The translations under genes and the position numbers were made by a program. From the NCBI GenBank assembly GCA_902776565.1, contig CACYQN010000003.1, positions 102,416-166,415 of the forward strand: DNA of 64,000 bases, read 5' to 3'. Below, piece by piece: positions 52,903 through 61,428 of the stretch. The notes under the pieces were generated by a model. It did no database searches, was not told where the DNA came from, and was given only the letters and a program-made list of their open reading frames with translations. The DNA comes from an uncultured Bacteroidia bacterium. Lineage in GTDB: Bacteria > Bacteroidota > Bacteroidia > Bacteroidales > ML635J-15. The first letter of the stretch is position 1; each line of letters opens with the position of its first letter.

Positions 52903-52925
52903 GTTTCGGATTGCAAATCCGAAAC
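52903..52925. repeat. Hairpin element right of the DUF4143 ATPase gene
   Basis: GTTTCGGATT (52903-52912) and AATCCGAAAC (52916-52925) form a perfect 10-bp stem around GCA, followed by GACAAGG. It matches the arms of the hairpin at 51380-51430. Confidence 0.65.
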
Positions 52926-52950
52926 GACAAGGTTACAATTTGTAACAGGT

Positions 52951-53490
52951 TCATTTTCCTTTGCAATTCTTCTGATGCATTTTCAGCAGTTTTACAGCCT
53001 GCAAATACGGACTTGCCGTTACGCTCAAGAAATATGCTGCCATTGTAGTGGTGTAAGTGCATTTAAAGTAGCCTTTCGTAAACAATTCTTCTTCAGAAAA
53101 ACTTTCGGCAAGGTCAAGCATAGTCTGATGAGACTGTGCCAATAGTTCCTTTGCCTCTTCCAATGTGGTGTTTTGGTGCTTTTCGACAAGCATCCTGTCC
53201 ATCTCGTGATAGTTCTTGCGGTATTCGTCGGGCAAATAGTCTTTTGGGTGTCCTTCGCAGATATTCTTCACAAATATCTCCATCAGCACCTGCCATTCGT
53301 ACAAATGTGTAAGCAGGTCGCGTAGGCATCGGTCGTTCTGCCACCTGACACCGCATTTCTTAGGGTCGGCAGTAAATGTGAATGGTGCGGCAATTTCTTC
53401 TGCACTCATCTTGTCAATCTGTTCGTTCAGTTTTGCATAACCATCAGCTATGGCGGTTAAAAGTTCCTGTTTTGTAGTTGGGTTTGCCAT
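52951..53490 (-). CDS. ClbS/DfsB-family four-helix-bundle protein
   Basis: A 179-residue cytosolic protein: TTKQELLTAIADGYAKLNEQ opens like ClbS/DfsB, with conserved NDRCLRDLLTHLYEWQVLM (helix 2) and YHEMDRMLVEKH. The fold belongs to the DinB/DfsB superfamily; ClbS protects cells that make colibactin, but most homologues have no known substrate. The ATG at 53490 gives the usual N-terminus; an upstream in-frame extension to 53619 would cross intergenic sequence. Confidence 0.85.
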   Translation of the reverse strand: MANPTTKQELLTAIADGYAKLNEQIDKMSAEEIAAPFTFTADPKKCGVRWQNDRCLRDLLTHLYEWQVLMEIFVKNICEGHPKDYLPDEYRKNYHEMDRMLVEKHQNTTLEEAKELLAQSHQTMLDLAESFSEEELFTKGYFKCTYTTTMAAYFLSVTASPYLQAVKLLKMHQKNCKGK

Positions 53491-53599
53491 TGTGTTTTTA
53501 TCAATATTGGTTTGGTAAGGCAAATTAATTTTTACCGAAAGTTGCTTTGTATCAGCAATATCCGTTAATCGCATTTTGCCTTCTACAGACCGCAGTTTT

Positions 53600-53624
53600 A
53601 AACCGTGACAAACTGTCACGGTTT
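53600..53624. promoter_or_regulatory. Perfect 11-bp inverted repeat between DUF748 and ClbS-like genes
   Basis: AAACCGTGACA (53600-53610) and TGTCACGGTTT (53614-53624) pair perfectly around AAC. It lies about 30 bases after the stop of the DUF748 gene on the minus strand. Neither strand has a long T run; a terminator or a regulator-binding palindrome are both possible. Confidence 0.55.
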
Positions 53625-53654
53625 GATTTCCTTCTTCTTTTAGACTCTCGCTTC

Positions 53655-55886
53655 CTATTCGTCCTCGTCCAATACTATATCGTCAACATTGTCGGGCAAA
53701 TCCATACCGAACTTGATGGTAATCTTGTTCTTGTTCTGGCTGGCCTCGTCGATTGGAGCAAAAGTAACCTTGTCCGATGGAATTCCCTGACCAGAGAAGT
53801 ATTCACGCAGATTTCTCTCGCGCATACCGTTCATCATCTTGTACATTCCTTCGAGTTCTGTGCCCGAATAAAGTTTCATGGCAGCCTCGGTGGTGTTGCG
53901 GGCATTGGCCTTCGCCTTGGCATAGTCAACCAGTTTCGGGTCCTTGTCGCGCATAGCCTGGATTGCCTTGTATTCCTCCACGGTGAGTTCCTCGCGGGTC
54001 TTGCCGGTTTCTTCCAGGTAGCAATCCATCTTCAGTCGGAACAAAGCAATCTGGTTCAAGTTGGTGGTCTTGTCAAGCGACTGGGTTATTTCCAGCTTGA
54101 TGTCGGGCTTGTCGGCAATTATGTCAAGGAATTCTTCCGACAACTTGTTGAGCTGCTGATAGTTCTCAACTGTAAGAGTACGGTCGGTAATGTCCATGTA
54201 CATGTCGCGGAAATTATCCTCGCCACCGTTCTTCTTGAATGCATCGAACGGACTTGTGGCAATCTTAACCATAAGGTTACAGAAGGTCTTCCAAATCAAC
54301 TTTCCAATCTTGAACGAGGGGTCGTCAATGTTGCCGGTTACAGGCAAGTCGATTGAAATCTTCTTGTTCCTGTCGGACAAGATGTAAAGACCTGCCTTCA
54401 ACGGAATGTTGCTGTATTCGGCCTTCACGTCCTTGCGCTTCTTTTCTACCGTACAGTTCAAGATGTTGAGTTCGTTGGAACTATTGAGATAGTTGTTCGT
54501 GATGGTGCTTATGCTCGACAGCGACAAAATTCCGTCGGTAATCGGGTAGGCAGTGTAATGTACGCAGTATGGCGACATATCCTTCAGCTTGATGTTCTTC
54601 AGCGAGATATTGAGCTTCATGTTCGAGAAATTCGACAAAGAACCTACAAACGAGCCTTTCAGTTCGCCCTTGTCGCCGACCTGTGCCTTAAGCTTTGCAT
54701 CGAACTGCGAAACAAGGTTCAAGTTGTTTGCATTTACATTGATGTTTGTTATCGGAAGTACAAACTTTTCGAGCAAGGAATTGTCTGTATAAACTATGTT
54801 TGAATTGTCAAGAGTGAATTTCTTGATTGTCAGGTTCATATCACCGCTCGATTCTGCATTGTCCTCCTCCTCGTCGGCACTATCCTCGATGAAAAGGTTA
54901 TCGATGTTGTCGTGCAGAGTGTCGTAGATAATGTATTCGGTCTTTATTCCGTCGATGAGTATCTCGTTGAAGGCAAAGAGGTTCTTTTCGGTGTCAATCT
55001 TATCAATGCCGACCTTTATTTTGTTTGCCGTGATGACATCATTTTCGTTCATGTCCTTCAATACGATGTCGTTGATTTCGACGTCACCGCTTGCAACAAT
55101 GTTCATTATGTGCTCGGTAGAACCTTTGACAGAAATCTTCGAAGTGAGCTTGCCGTCGAACGATGAAACATTCATGCTTTCCTTGAGATACGGGAAAACT
55201 GGTGCCAACGAGAAATCCTCGAGGTCGATGTCGAGGTTGTATTTGCCGTTTTCCATTCCATAAGCCACCTGCAGACCAAGTCTTCCGCCTTCGGCAAAGT
55301 CGAGGTTTATGCCAACGTCGGTATCTTCACCGCTGAAGTAGATGTGCGGAATTTCAAGCTGCAAGTTGCCCATATCGAACTGACTGCCTATTGCAACATC
55401 ACGGTAGTCAACTTCGCCACCCTTCAAGGTGATGTCGTTCAAGTTGATAATCCAGTTGGTGCTGTCTTCCTCTTCGGGTTCTTCCTCGTCGGAAGCATAG
55501 AAGTCAATCAGGCTGTCGAAGTTGAACGCATCGCCGTCCTGAATAATCACTGCCTTGGGATTGATGAGTGTGATTTCGTTGAGCTTAACCTCGTTGCTGA
55601 TGAGCTTGAACGGATTTATCTTCACGATAAGCGTGTCGAACGAGCAGAACTCATCCTTGTCGTTGAGTTCCAACATCTTCAGTCCCATGATTTTCACCTT
55701 GCCGACAAACAGGTTGGTCCTTATCTTTTCGACCGTCACTGTACGTCCGCAAAGTTCCTTGCAGTGGTTGTTGATGTAACTTTTTGCTATCGGACCTGCT
55801 ATGAAGTTCACGATAATGAGCAGAACTAGGATTACTCCTAATATTATGCACGGAATTTTAATGGCTTTCTTTACACCAGGTTTCAT
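53655..55886 (-). CDS. DUF748 / AsmA-like envelope protein
   Basis: A 743-residue protein with one N-terminal membrane helix (about residues 12-33) and a long beta-rich periplasmic part. GRTVTVEKIRTNLFVGKVKI (about 48-67) is typical of the AsmA/DUF748 start, and repeated SxF/LxD-type strands follow; a more helical stretch (about 590-700) and an acidic tail end it. AsmA-like proteins are thought to carry phospholipid between membranes, so that role is inferred. It lies 15 bp after purL on the same strand, probably co-transcribed. Confidence 0.75.
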   Translation of the reverse strand: MKPGVKKAIKIPCIILGVILVLLIIVNFIAGPIAKSYINNHCKELCGRTVTVEKIRTNLFVGKVKIMGLKMLELNDKDEFCSFDTLIVKINPFKLISNEVKLNEITLINPKAVIIQDGDAFNFDSLIDFYASDEEEPEEEDSTNWIINLNDITLKGGEVDYRDVAIGSQFDMGNLQLEIPHIYFSGEDTDVGINLDFAEGGRLGLQVAYGMENGKYNLDIDLEDFSLAPVFPYLKESMNVSSFDGKLTSKISVKGSTEHIMNIVASGDVEINDIVLKDMNENDVITANKIKVGIDKIDTEKNLFAFNEILIDGIKTEYIIYDTLHDNIDNLFIEDSADEEEDNAESSGDMNLTIKKFTLDNSNIVYTDNSLLEKFVLPITNINVNANNLNLVSQFDAKLKAQVGDKGELKGSFVGSLSNFSNMKLNISLKNIKLKDMSPYCVHYTAYPITDGILSLSSISTITNNYLNSSNELNILNCTVEKKRKDVKAEYSNIPLKAGLYILSDRNKKISIDLPVTGNIDDPSFKIGKLIWKTFCNLMVKIATSPFDAFKKNGGEDNFRDMYMDITDRTLTVENYQQLNKLSEEFLDIIADKPDIKLEITQSLDKTTNLNQIALFRLKMDCYLEETGKTREELTVEEYKAIQAMRDKDPKLVDYAKAKANARNTTEAAMKLYSGTELEGMYKMMNGMRERNLREYFSGQGIPSDKVTFAPIDEASQNKNKITIKFGMDLPDNVDDIVLDEDE

Positions 55887-55901
55887 CGTATTATCAATTA
55901 A

Positions 55902-58133
55902 TTATTTTTCCATTATCTTGCCGATGGCGTTGTCGTACAATTCCTTGGCATCCTTGATGAAGCCGAACGACTCGTCATCGATTCTGAGTTCGCCCTTGGT
56001 AACGTGACCGAGCAGCGAGAACGGAATCTTTTCCTTCATCATGAAGTCAACAAAATCGTCCTCCTGATCTTCGTTCATCGAAACAACAACACGACCCTGC
56101 GACTCACCAAAGAGGAAGGCATCGGTACGGAATTCGCTTGCAGTTGTGATGTCGAAACCGAGGTTGTTAGGCATTGCCGATTCGAGCAGAGTGATGTACA
56201 AACCGCCGTCAGAAACGTCGTGCATAGACTTTACAAGTTTCTTTGCAGCAAGAACCTGCAAAAGTTTCGAGAGTTTCACTTCAAAATCGAGGTCGAACTT
56301 AGGTGCTGGCGACTTTTTAACCCTGTGATATGAATATAGGTATTCGGAGCAGTTGATATCGTCGGCACTTTCGCCAATCAGATAGATTACATCGCCCTTG
56401 CGGTCGAAATTCAGCGGAATGTGGTTTGCCTTGTCAGACAAAATGCCGAGCATACCGATTACTGGAGTCGGGTCAACCGGCTCGGTCTTGCCTGCGATTG
56501 TAGTCTGGTTGTAGAAAGATACGTTACCGCCTGTAACTGGAGTGTCGAAAGCACGGCAAGCTTCGCCCATACCTTTTATCGACATTACAAACTGCCAGTA
56601 AGCCTGTGGATTGTAAGGCGAACCGAAGTTCATGCAGTCGGTGATTGCCACTGGCTTTGCACCTGTACAAGCAATGTTGCGAGCAGCTTCGGCAACTGCT
56701 ATTGCAGTACCCTTTTCTGGGTCAGCCTTTACATAACGGCTGTTGCAGTCGGTTGTGAGAGCAAGTGCTGTGTTGGTGCCCTTTACGTTTACCATACCGG
56801 CATCCGACGGTTTGTTGGTGGTCATATTAACGGTGCGAACCATCGAGTCATACTGTTCGTAAACCCAGCGTTTCGAAGCAATGTTCGGATGTCCTGTAAG
56901 GAAAGTTGCAACATCGTGCAGGTCAACATCTTCCTCTGGAATTGAATTTATGTCGAAATGCTTGTATTCCTTCATGAATTCTGGCTCAACATATTCGCGC
57001 TCGTAAACTGGAGCACCGCCACCGAGAACAAGGCTTTCGGCTGGAACTTCGGCAACAACTTCGCCCTTGTACGAGAATATGAGCTTGTCCTCGTCGATAA
57101 CTTCACCTATGCGTGCGCAGTTGAGGTCCCATTTTGCAAAAATGTCTTCAACAATATGTTCCTTGCCTTTCTTTATGCAGACAAGCATACGCTCCTGCGA
57201 TTCCGAAAGCAGGATTTCCCATGCTTCCATATTGTTCTGACGCAGAGGAACAAGCGAAAGGTCGATTTTCATACCGCTTTCGCCCTTTGCCGACATTTCG
57301 GAGGTCGAGCAGATGATACCTGCAGCACCCATGTCCTGCATACCGACAATTGCATCGGTCTTTGCAAGTTCCAACGAAGCTTCGAGCAGAAGTTTTTCCT
57401 GGAACGGGTCGCCAACCTGAATTGATGGAATGTCGTCGGCCGAATCTTCGGTGAGGTCGGCTGATGCGAATGTTGCACCGTGAATACCGTCCTTGCCAGT
57501 TGAAGAACCAACGATATAAATAGGATTGCCCTTGCCCTTTGCAATTGCCGAAATCATATCGTTCTTGTCCATGATACCTACCGACATTGCGTTTACAAGC
57601 GGGTTGGTGTTGTACGATTCGTCGAAATTTACTTCACCGCCAAGAACCGGAACGCCGAATGCGTTACCATAGTCACCGATTCCCTTAACGACGCGGCGGA
57701 GCAACCATTTTGTATGTTCGTTCTCGATGTTACCGAAACGCAGCGAGTTGAGCTGTGCAACCGGACGGGCACCCATTGTGAAGATGTCGCGGTTGATACC
57801 GCCAACGCCTGTTGCAGCACCCTGATATGGTTCTACTGCCGACGGGTGGTTGTGCGATTCAATCTTGAAAGCACAAGCAAGTCCGTTGCCTATATCAACC
57901 AAACCTGCGTTTTCTTCTCCTGCACCAGTAAGCAAGCAACCGCCTTTGCGAGGCAAAGTCTTAATCCAGCGGATTGAGTTCTTGTACGATGCGTGTTCGC
58001 TCCACATTACGGAGTAGATGCTCAGTTCGGTGTAGTTCGGTGTCCTGCCGAGCAACTGTTTTATCTTTTCAAATTCTTCTTCGTTGAGACCTAATGCTTT
58101 AGCATCCGAAAATTCAATGTTTTCCTTCGACAT
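55902..58133 (-). CDS. purL: Phosphoribosylformylglycinamidine synthase subunit PurL
   Basis: A 743-residue enzyme, the small-PurL form that needs separate PurQ (glutaminase) and PurS subunits. [20 protein letters not shown] (residues ~75-94) holds the catalytic His and ATP region; [10 protein letters not shown] and GVSDGG-type elements such as [12 protein letters not shown] follow in the duplicated PurM-like halves. The ATG at 58133 (MSKENIEF) is preferred over an in-frame ATG at 58190. Neither purQ nor purS is in the window. Confidence 0.96.
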   Translation of the reverse strand: MSKENIEFSDAKALGLNEEEFEKIKQLLGRTPNYTELSIYSVMWSEHASYKNSIRWIKTLPRKGGCLLTGAGEENAGLVDIGNGLACAFKIESHNHPSAVEPYQGAATGVGGINRDIFTMGARPVAQLNSLRFGNIENEHTKWLLRRVVKGIGDYGNAFGVPVLGGEVNFDESYNTNPLVNAMSVGIMDKNDMISAIAKGKGNPIYIVGSSTGKDGIHGATFASADLTEDSADDIPSIQVGDPFQEKLLLEASLELAKTDAIVGMQDMGAAGIICSTSEMSAKGESGMKIDLSLVPLRQNNMEAWEILLSESQERMLVCIKKGKEHIVEDIFAKWDLNCARIGEVIDEDKLIFSYKGEVVAEVPAESLVLGGGAPVYEREYVEPEFMKEYKHFDINSIPEEDVDLHDVATFLTGHPNIASKRWVYEQYDSMVRTVNMTTNKPSDAGMVNVKGTNTALALTTDCNSRYVKADPEKGTAIAVAEAARNIACTGAKPVAITDCMNFGSPYNPQAYWQFVMSIKGMGEACRAFDTPVTGGNVSFYNQTTIAGKTEPVDPTPVIGMLGILSDKANHIPLNFDRKGDVIYLIGESADDINCSEYLYSYHRVKKSPAPKFDLDFEVKLSKLLQVLAAKKLVKSMHDVSDGGLYITLLESAMPNNLGFDITTASEFRTDAFLFGESQGRVVVSMNEDQEDDFVDFMMKEKIPFSLLGHVTKGELRIDDESFGFIKDAKELYDNAIGKIMEK

Positions 58134-58165
58134 AGTATATAATTTTATTGTTAGCAAATAAGCCA

Positions 58166-58173
58166 CAAAGTTA
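58166..58173 (-). promoter_or_regulatory. -7 box of purL
   Basis: CAAAGTTA (plus strand) reads TAACTTTG on the minus strand, 32 bases before the ATG at 58133. Confidence 0.55.
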
Positions 58174-58375
58174 CTATTTATTTTGTCCAATGTAGTTTGG
58201 AAGACGATTTTTTTTGAACAAAATATTGCATCGCTGGAGTAAGCATAAGTCTTAAAAAAGTTTTGTCAAGATGTTAAACTTTATTTAAAGTGCCGTTTTC
58301 GAAAAAAAGTTGATTTTTTTGGCACAATTTTTCGTAATTTTACAAACTGAATGAACGAACTAAAATTTTAAAGCT

Positions 58376-59965
58376 ATGAGACGGTTTATCATATTAGGAT
58401 GTTTGGTACTCGGGATGAGTATCGCATCGGTGGCACAAACGGTAACGGCAGCAAGCGAAGAAATCGCAGACGATTTCGACCTCAAGGCTGCTGCATCGCT
58501 TTTCGGAGAATCGAAAGACATTGAAGACTTCGAAAACAAACTCAACGACGAATCGATAGGCATTTCGAACCTCGACCTAAATGGCGACGGCGACATCGAC
58601 TACCTCAGATGCGTTGAAACGGTAGAAAACGGCGACCACTACATCGTGATACAAGCCGTTCTTGCAAAAGACATCTACCAAGACATTGCTACGATTTATG
58701 TAAAAAAAGATGTTGAAACCAAAAACATTACGGTTCAAGTAATCGGTAACGAATACATCTACGGACGCAACTACATCGTAGAGCCTGTTTACATCTACCG
58801 TCCGGTTATATACAACTGGTTCTGGGACCCATACTGGCACTACTGGCACTCGCCATACTACTGGGGATACTACCCACACTACTGGCACTGCTGGCACCAC
58901 AGACCATACCATGTATATCATCACCACATTGTTGAATATCACCACCATCACCATCACTGCAGTTATCATCATCCGCACAACCCACACTCTGGCTACAATG
59001 GCCACAGGGAGGTACACAATGGATATGGCAACTCGCATCCTAACGGAAGCTTCAACGAAAGACACCCTGAACACAATAATATAAGCGACCATCACAGGAC
59101 TATCAGAAACGATAACCCAGGATTCAATGGAAGCAGCGAACACAAAGCACCTGCAAGCAACGCATCGAGAGTTGCAAACGACAATGCAAGCAGAACGCCT
59201 GCGAACAACAACGGAGCATCGAGAGTTGCAAACGACAACGCCAGCAGAACGCCTGCGAACAATAACGGAGCATCGAGAGTTGCAAACGACAACGCCAGCA
59301 GAACGCCTGCAAACAACAACAATGCCTCAAGGGTTAGCAACGATGCAAGCAGAAAGCCTGCAAACAATAGCAACTCAAGGGTTAGCAACGACGCAAACAA
59401 AACTCCTTCTTACAATAACAGCTCAAGGGTAAACTCTTCCAGCTCTTCAAAGCCAAGCAGCAGTTTCAACTCATCAAACTCACGCCCAAGCTCATCAAGC
59501 AGCAGTTCTAGGGTTAACTCCTCAAGCTCATCGAAACCAAGCAACAACTACAACTCATCAAGCTCACGCCCAAGCTCATCGAACAGCAGCTCAAGGGTTA
59601 ACTCCTCAAGCTCGTCGAAGCCAAGCAGCAGCTACAATTCATCAAGCTCATCACGCCCAAGCTCATCGAGCAGCAGTTCAAGAGTAAACTCTTCAAGCAG
59701 CTCAAAGCCTAGCTACAACTCCTCAAGTTCGTCGCGCACGAATTCGTCGAGCAGCAGTTCAAGGGTAAGTTCTTCTAGCAGTTCGCGTCCAAGTTCGTCG
59801 AGCAGCTACCACAGCAGTTCGTCAAGCTCACGCCCTAGCTCTTCAAGCAGTAGCTATCACAGCAGTTCACGCTCAAGCTCTCCAAGCTCACACTCAAGTT
59901 CATCTTCGAGCAGGTCGAGTGGCAGCAGCCACAGCTCATCAAGCCATTCATCTTCCCGCAGATAA
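58376..59965 (+). CDS. Exported repeat protein with Asp-rich, Trp/His/Tyr-rich and Ser-rich regions
   Basis: A 529-residue protein in four parts. A signal peptide ends near VAQT (residue ~22). Residues ~23-140 are a folded domain with an EF-hand/dockerin-like loop DLNGDGDIDY. Residues ~145-215 are extraordinarily rich in Trp, Tyr, Pro and His (WDPYWHYWHSPYYWGYYPHY, and runs of His), a likely metal-binding or structural segment. From residue 263 come three exact-length 54-bp (18-residue) repeats of ASRVANDNASRTPANNNG, then a long Ser/Asn/Pro/Arg low-complexity tail (about 330-529) of ~27-residue units with SSSSSKPSSSYNSSSSRPSS. I recognise no family; a surface or matrix role is inference. Confidence 0.8.
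   Translation: MRRFIILGCLVLGMSIASVAQTVTAASEEIADDFDLKAAASLFGESKDIEDFENKLNDESIGISNLDLNGDGDIDYLRCVETVENGDHYIVIQAVLAKDIYQDIATIYVKKDVETKNITVQVIGNEYIYGRNYIVEPVYIYRPVIYNWFWDPYWHYWHSPYYWGYYPHYWHCWHHRPYHVYHHHIVEYHHHHHHCSYHHPHNPHSGYNGHREVHNGYGNSHPNGSFNERHPEHNNISDHHRTIRNDNPGFNGSSEHKAPASNASRVANDNASRTPANNNGASRVANDNASRTPANNNGASRVANDNASRTPANNNNASRVSNDASRKPANNSNSRVSNDANKTPSYNNSSRVNSSSSSKPSSSFNSSNSRPSSSSSSSRVNSSSSSKPSNNYNSSSSRPSSSNSSSRVNSSSSSKPSSSYNSSSSSRPSSSSSSSRVNSSSSSKPSYNSSSSSRTNSSSSSSRVSSSSSSRPSSSSSYHSSSSSSRPSSSSSSYHSSSRSSSPSSHSSSSSSRSSGSSHSSSSHSSSRR
59162..59323 (+). repeat. Three in-frame 54-bp tandem repeats
   Basis: Units at 59162-59215, 59216-59269 and 59270-59323 differ at a few positions only and keep the reading frame (18 residues). 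Such arrays can change copy number by slippage. Confidence 0.9.
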
Positions 59966-59993
59966 CATTTGACATAGCATTTCATGACAACAA

Positions 59994-60027
59994 AATGATG
60001 CAGACTAAGAATCTGCATCATTTTTTT
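59994..60027 (+). terminator. Terminator of the Ser/His-rich repeat gene
   Basis: AATGATGCAGA and TCTGCATCATT form an 11-bp stem around CTAAGAA, followed by a T run. Confidence 0.9.
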
Positions 60028-60029
60028 AT

Positions 60030-60037
60030 TAATTTTG
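60030..60037 (+). promoter_or_regulatory. -7 box before the esterase-LysM gene
   Basis: TAATTTTG fits TAnnTTTG, directly after the terminator and 56 bases before the ATG at 60094. Confidence 0.5.
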
Positions 60038-60093
60038 CACCATCAAACAATACATCAAGGTCGCGGCACGCCACGACTCAACAACAAACTAAT

Positions 60094-61314
60094 ATGAGAC
60101 GATTATTGACTATTATTTCGCTGACACTTGTCACATTCTTTGCAAAGGCTCAGAAAATCGAATACTTCAACGACCTAATGTCGGACATGTACAACTTTGC
60201 CATTTACGAACCAGCCGGCTACGACCCCGTCAACAGCACCGACATGCCTGTGGTAATGTTCCTGCACGGACGAAGCATGAGCATAGGACTTGACGGATAC
60301 AGGTACGGCACAATAGAATCAATAAAAAAAGAATTCGATATTCTGAAAGGACAGCCTGCTCTGGTCGTGGAGCCGAACGCAAAAGGAGGCGAAGGCTGGG
60401 GTTCGGTGAAACTACACAAGGTTTACGAATTTCTGAAGGCTCATTATGCATTCGACCACGATAAGTTTTATGTAATAGGTATGAGCATGGGCGGCTGGGG
60501 TACGCTCAACTATGTCAACAAATATCCCGACGAAGTTGCCGCTTGCGTAGGCATCTGCGGAGGTTGCGATGCAAAGTCTCCCTGCGGACTCAACAAGGTG
60601 CCAACCTGGATAATACACGCCGCTGACGACGAAACAACCGATGTCGCTTGTTCCGACAGAGTTGTAGAGGCCATGAAAGCATGCGGAAGCACAAACCTAT
60701 TGAAATACAGCCGTTTGGAATCTGGCGGACATAGCCTTATAAATTATTTCCAAATTCACAGCCTCTACGAATGGCTTTTCAAACACAGCCGAACCAACCG
60801 CAGATTCGACACAAGCATCGACTTTGTAAACAATCACGATTATCCTAGATATTGGTCGGGAGGCAAAGGTCCGTCGGTTTACATTACAGCATCAGAACTT
60901 GCTAAGATACAGGCGCGTACTCCAAGACAAAAAGGAAGCGCACCCATCGCATCAAACAGTGGCAATTCTTCAAGCACAGCAAAACCAACGTCAAGCACAA
61001 AGCCAAGTTCGTCATCATCAAGCAGCACAAGTTCATCGTCGAAACCAGCAACGACGAAAAAACCTGTTTCTACAGCAAACACTGCCAAACCTATTGCAAG
61101 TACAAAACCTGCAAACTCTTCCTCAGCCAAGCAAAACTCAGCAACCGTAAAACCTATAACATCGTCAGGAAAAGGCATATACATTGTAAAACAAGGCGAT
61201 ACGCTGAAAAAAATTGCAAGAAAGCACAAGATAAAATACAAAAAACTGCTTCAGATAAACCACTTCACCAAGTATAGAAAAATCAAGCCTGGCGACAAGA
61301 TAAAGGTGGCATAA
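60094..61314 (+). CDS. Exported alpha/beta-hydrolase with C-terminal LysM domain
   Basis: A 406-residue protein. A signal peptide (to about AKAQ, residue 19) is followed by an alpha/beta-hydrolase: PVVMFLHGRS (oxyanion region), the nucleophile elbow GMSMGGWG with Ser131, then HAADDETTD and SGGHSL for the Asp and His of the triad. A Ser/Thr/Lys/Pro-rich linker (about residues 285-360) joins a C-terminal LysM (GIYIVKQGDTLKKIARKHKI, about 362-406), which binds peptidoglycan or chitin-like glycans. Together they suggest a cell-wall-anchored esterase. The ATG at 60094 is chosen for the signal peptide; an in-frame ATG at 59995 lies within the terminator. Confidence 0.85.
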   Translation: MRRLLTIISLTLVTFFAKAQKIEYFNDLMSDMYNFAIYEPAGYDPVNSTDMPVVMFLHGRSMSIGLDGYRYGTIESIKKEFDILKGQPALVVEPNAKGGEGWGSVKLHKVYEFLKAHYAFDHDKFYVIGMSMGGWGTLNYVNKYPDEVAACVGICGGCDAKSPCGLNKVPTWIIHAADDETTDVACSDRVVEAMKACGSTNLLKYSRLESGGHSLINYFQIHSLYEWLFKHSRTNRRFDTSIDFVNNHDYPRYWSGGKGPSVYITASELAKIQARTPRQKGSAPIASNSGNSSSTAKPTSSTKPSSSSSSSTSSSSKPATTKKPVSTANTAKPIASTKPANSSSAKQNSATVKPITSSGKGIYIVKQGDTLKKIARKHKIKYKKLLQINHFTKYRKIKPGDKIKVA

Positions 61315-61348
61315 GGACAACAAAACTATTTCTATAAAAGATTTTATA

Positions 61349-61356
61349 TACCTTTG
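61349..61356 (+). promoter_or_regulatory. -7 box and leader before the GH3-like gene
   Basis: TACCTTTG fits TAnnTTTG. The ~65-base leader begins with GGGCAAATGCCC and ATGCCCTGTAAAGGCAT, two overlapping alternative hairpins, before the ATG at 61429. Confidence 0.5.
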
Positions 61357-61428
61357 CGGGCAAATGCCCTGTAAAGGCATTACATATTTTTAAGTAATGA
61401 TTATAATTTAAACGTAAAGACAAACTAT

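Noticed and set aside
59162..59323. Regular 54-bp repeats considered as a CRISPR array
   Set aside because: The units are contiguous, without unique spacers, and keep a protein reading frame.
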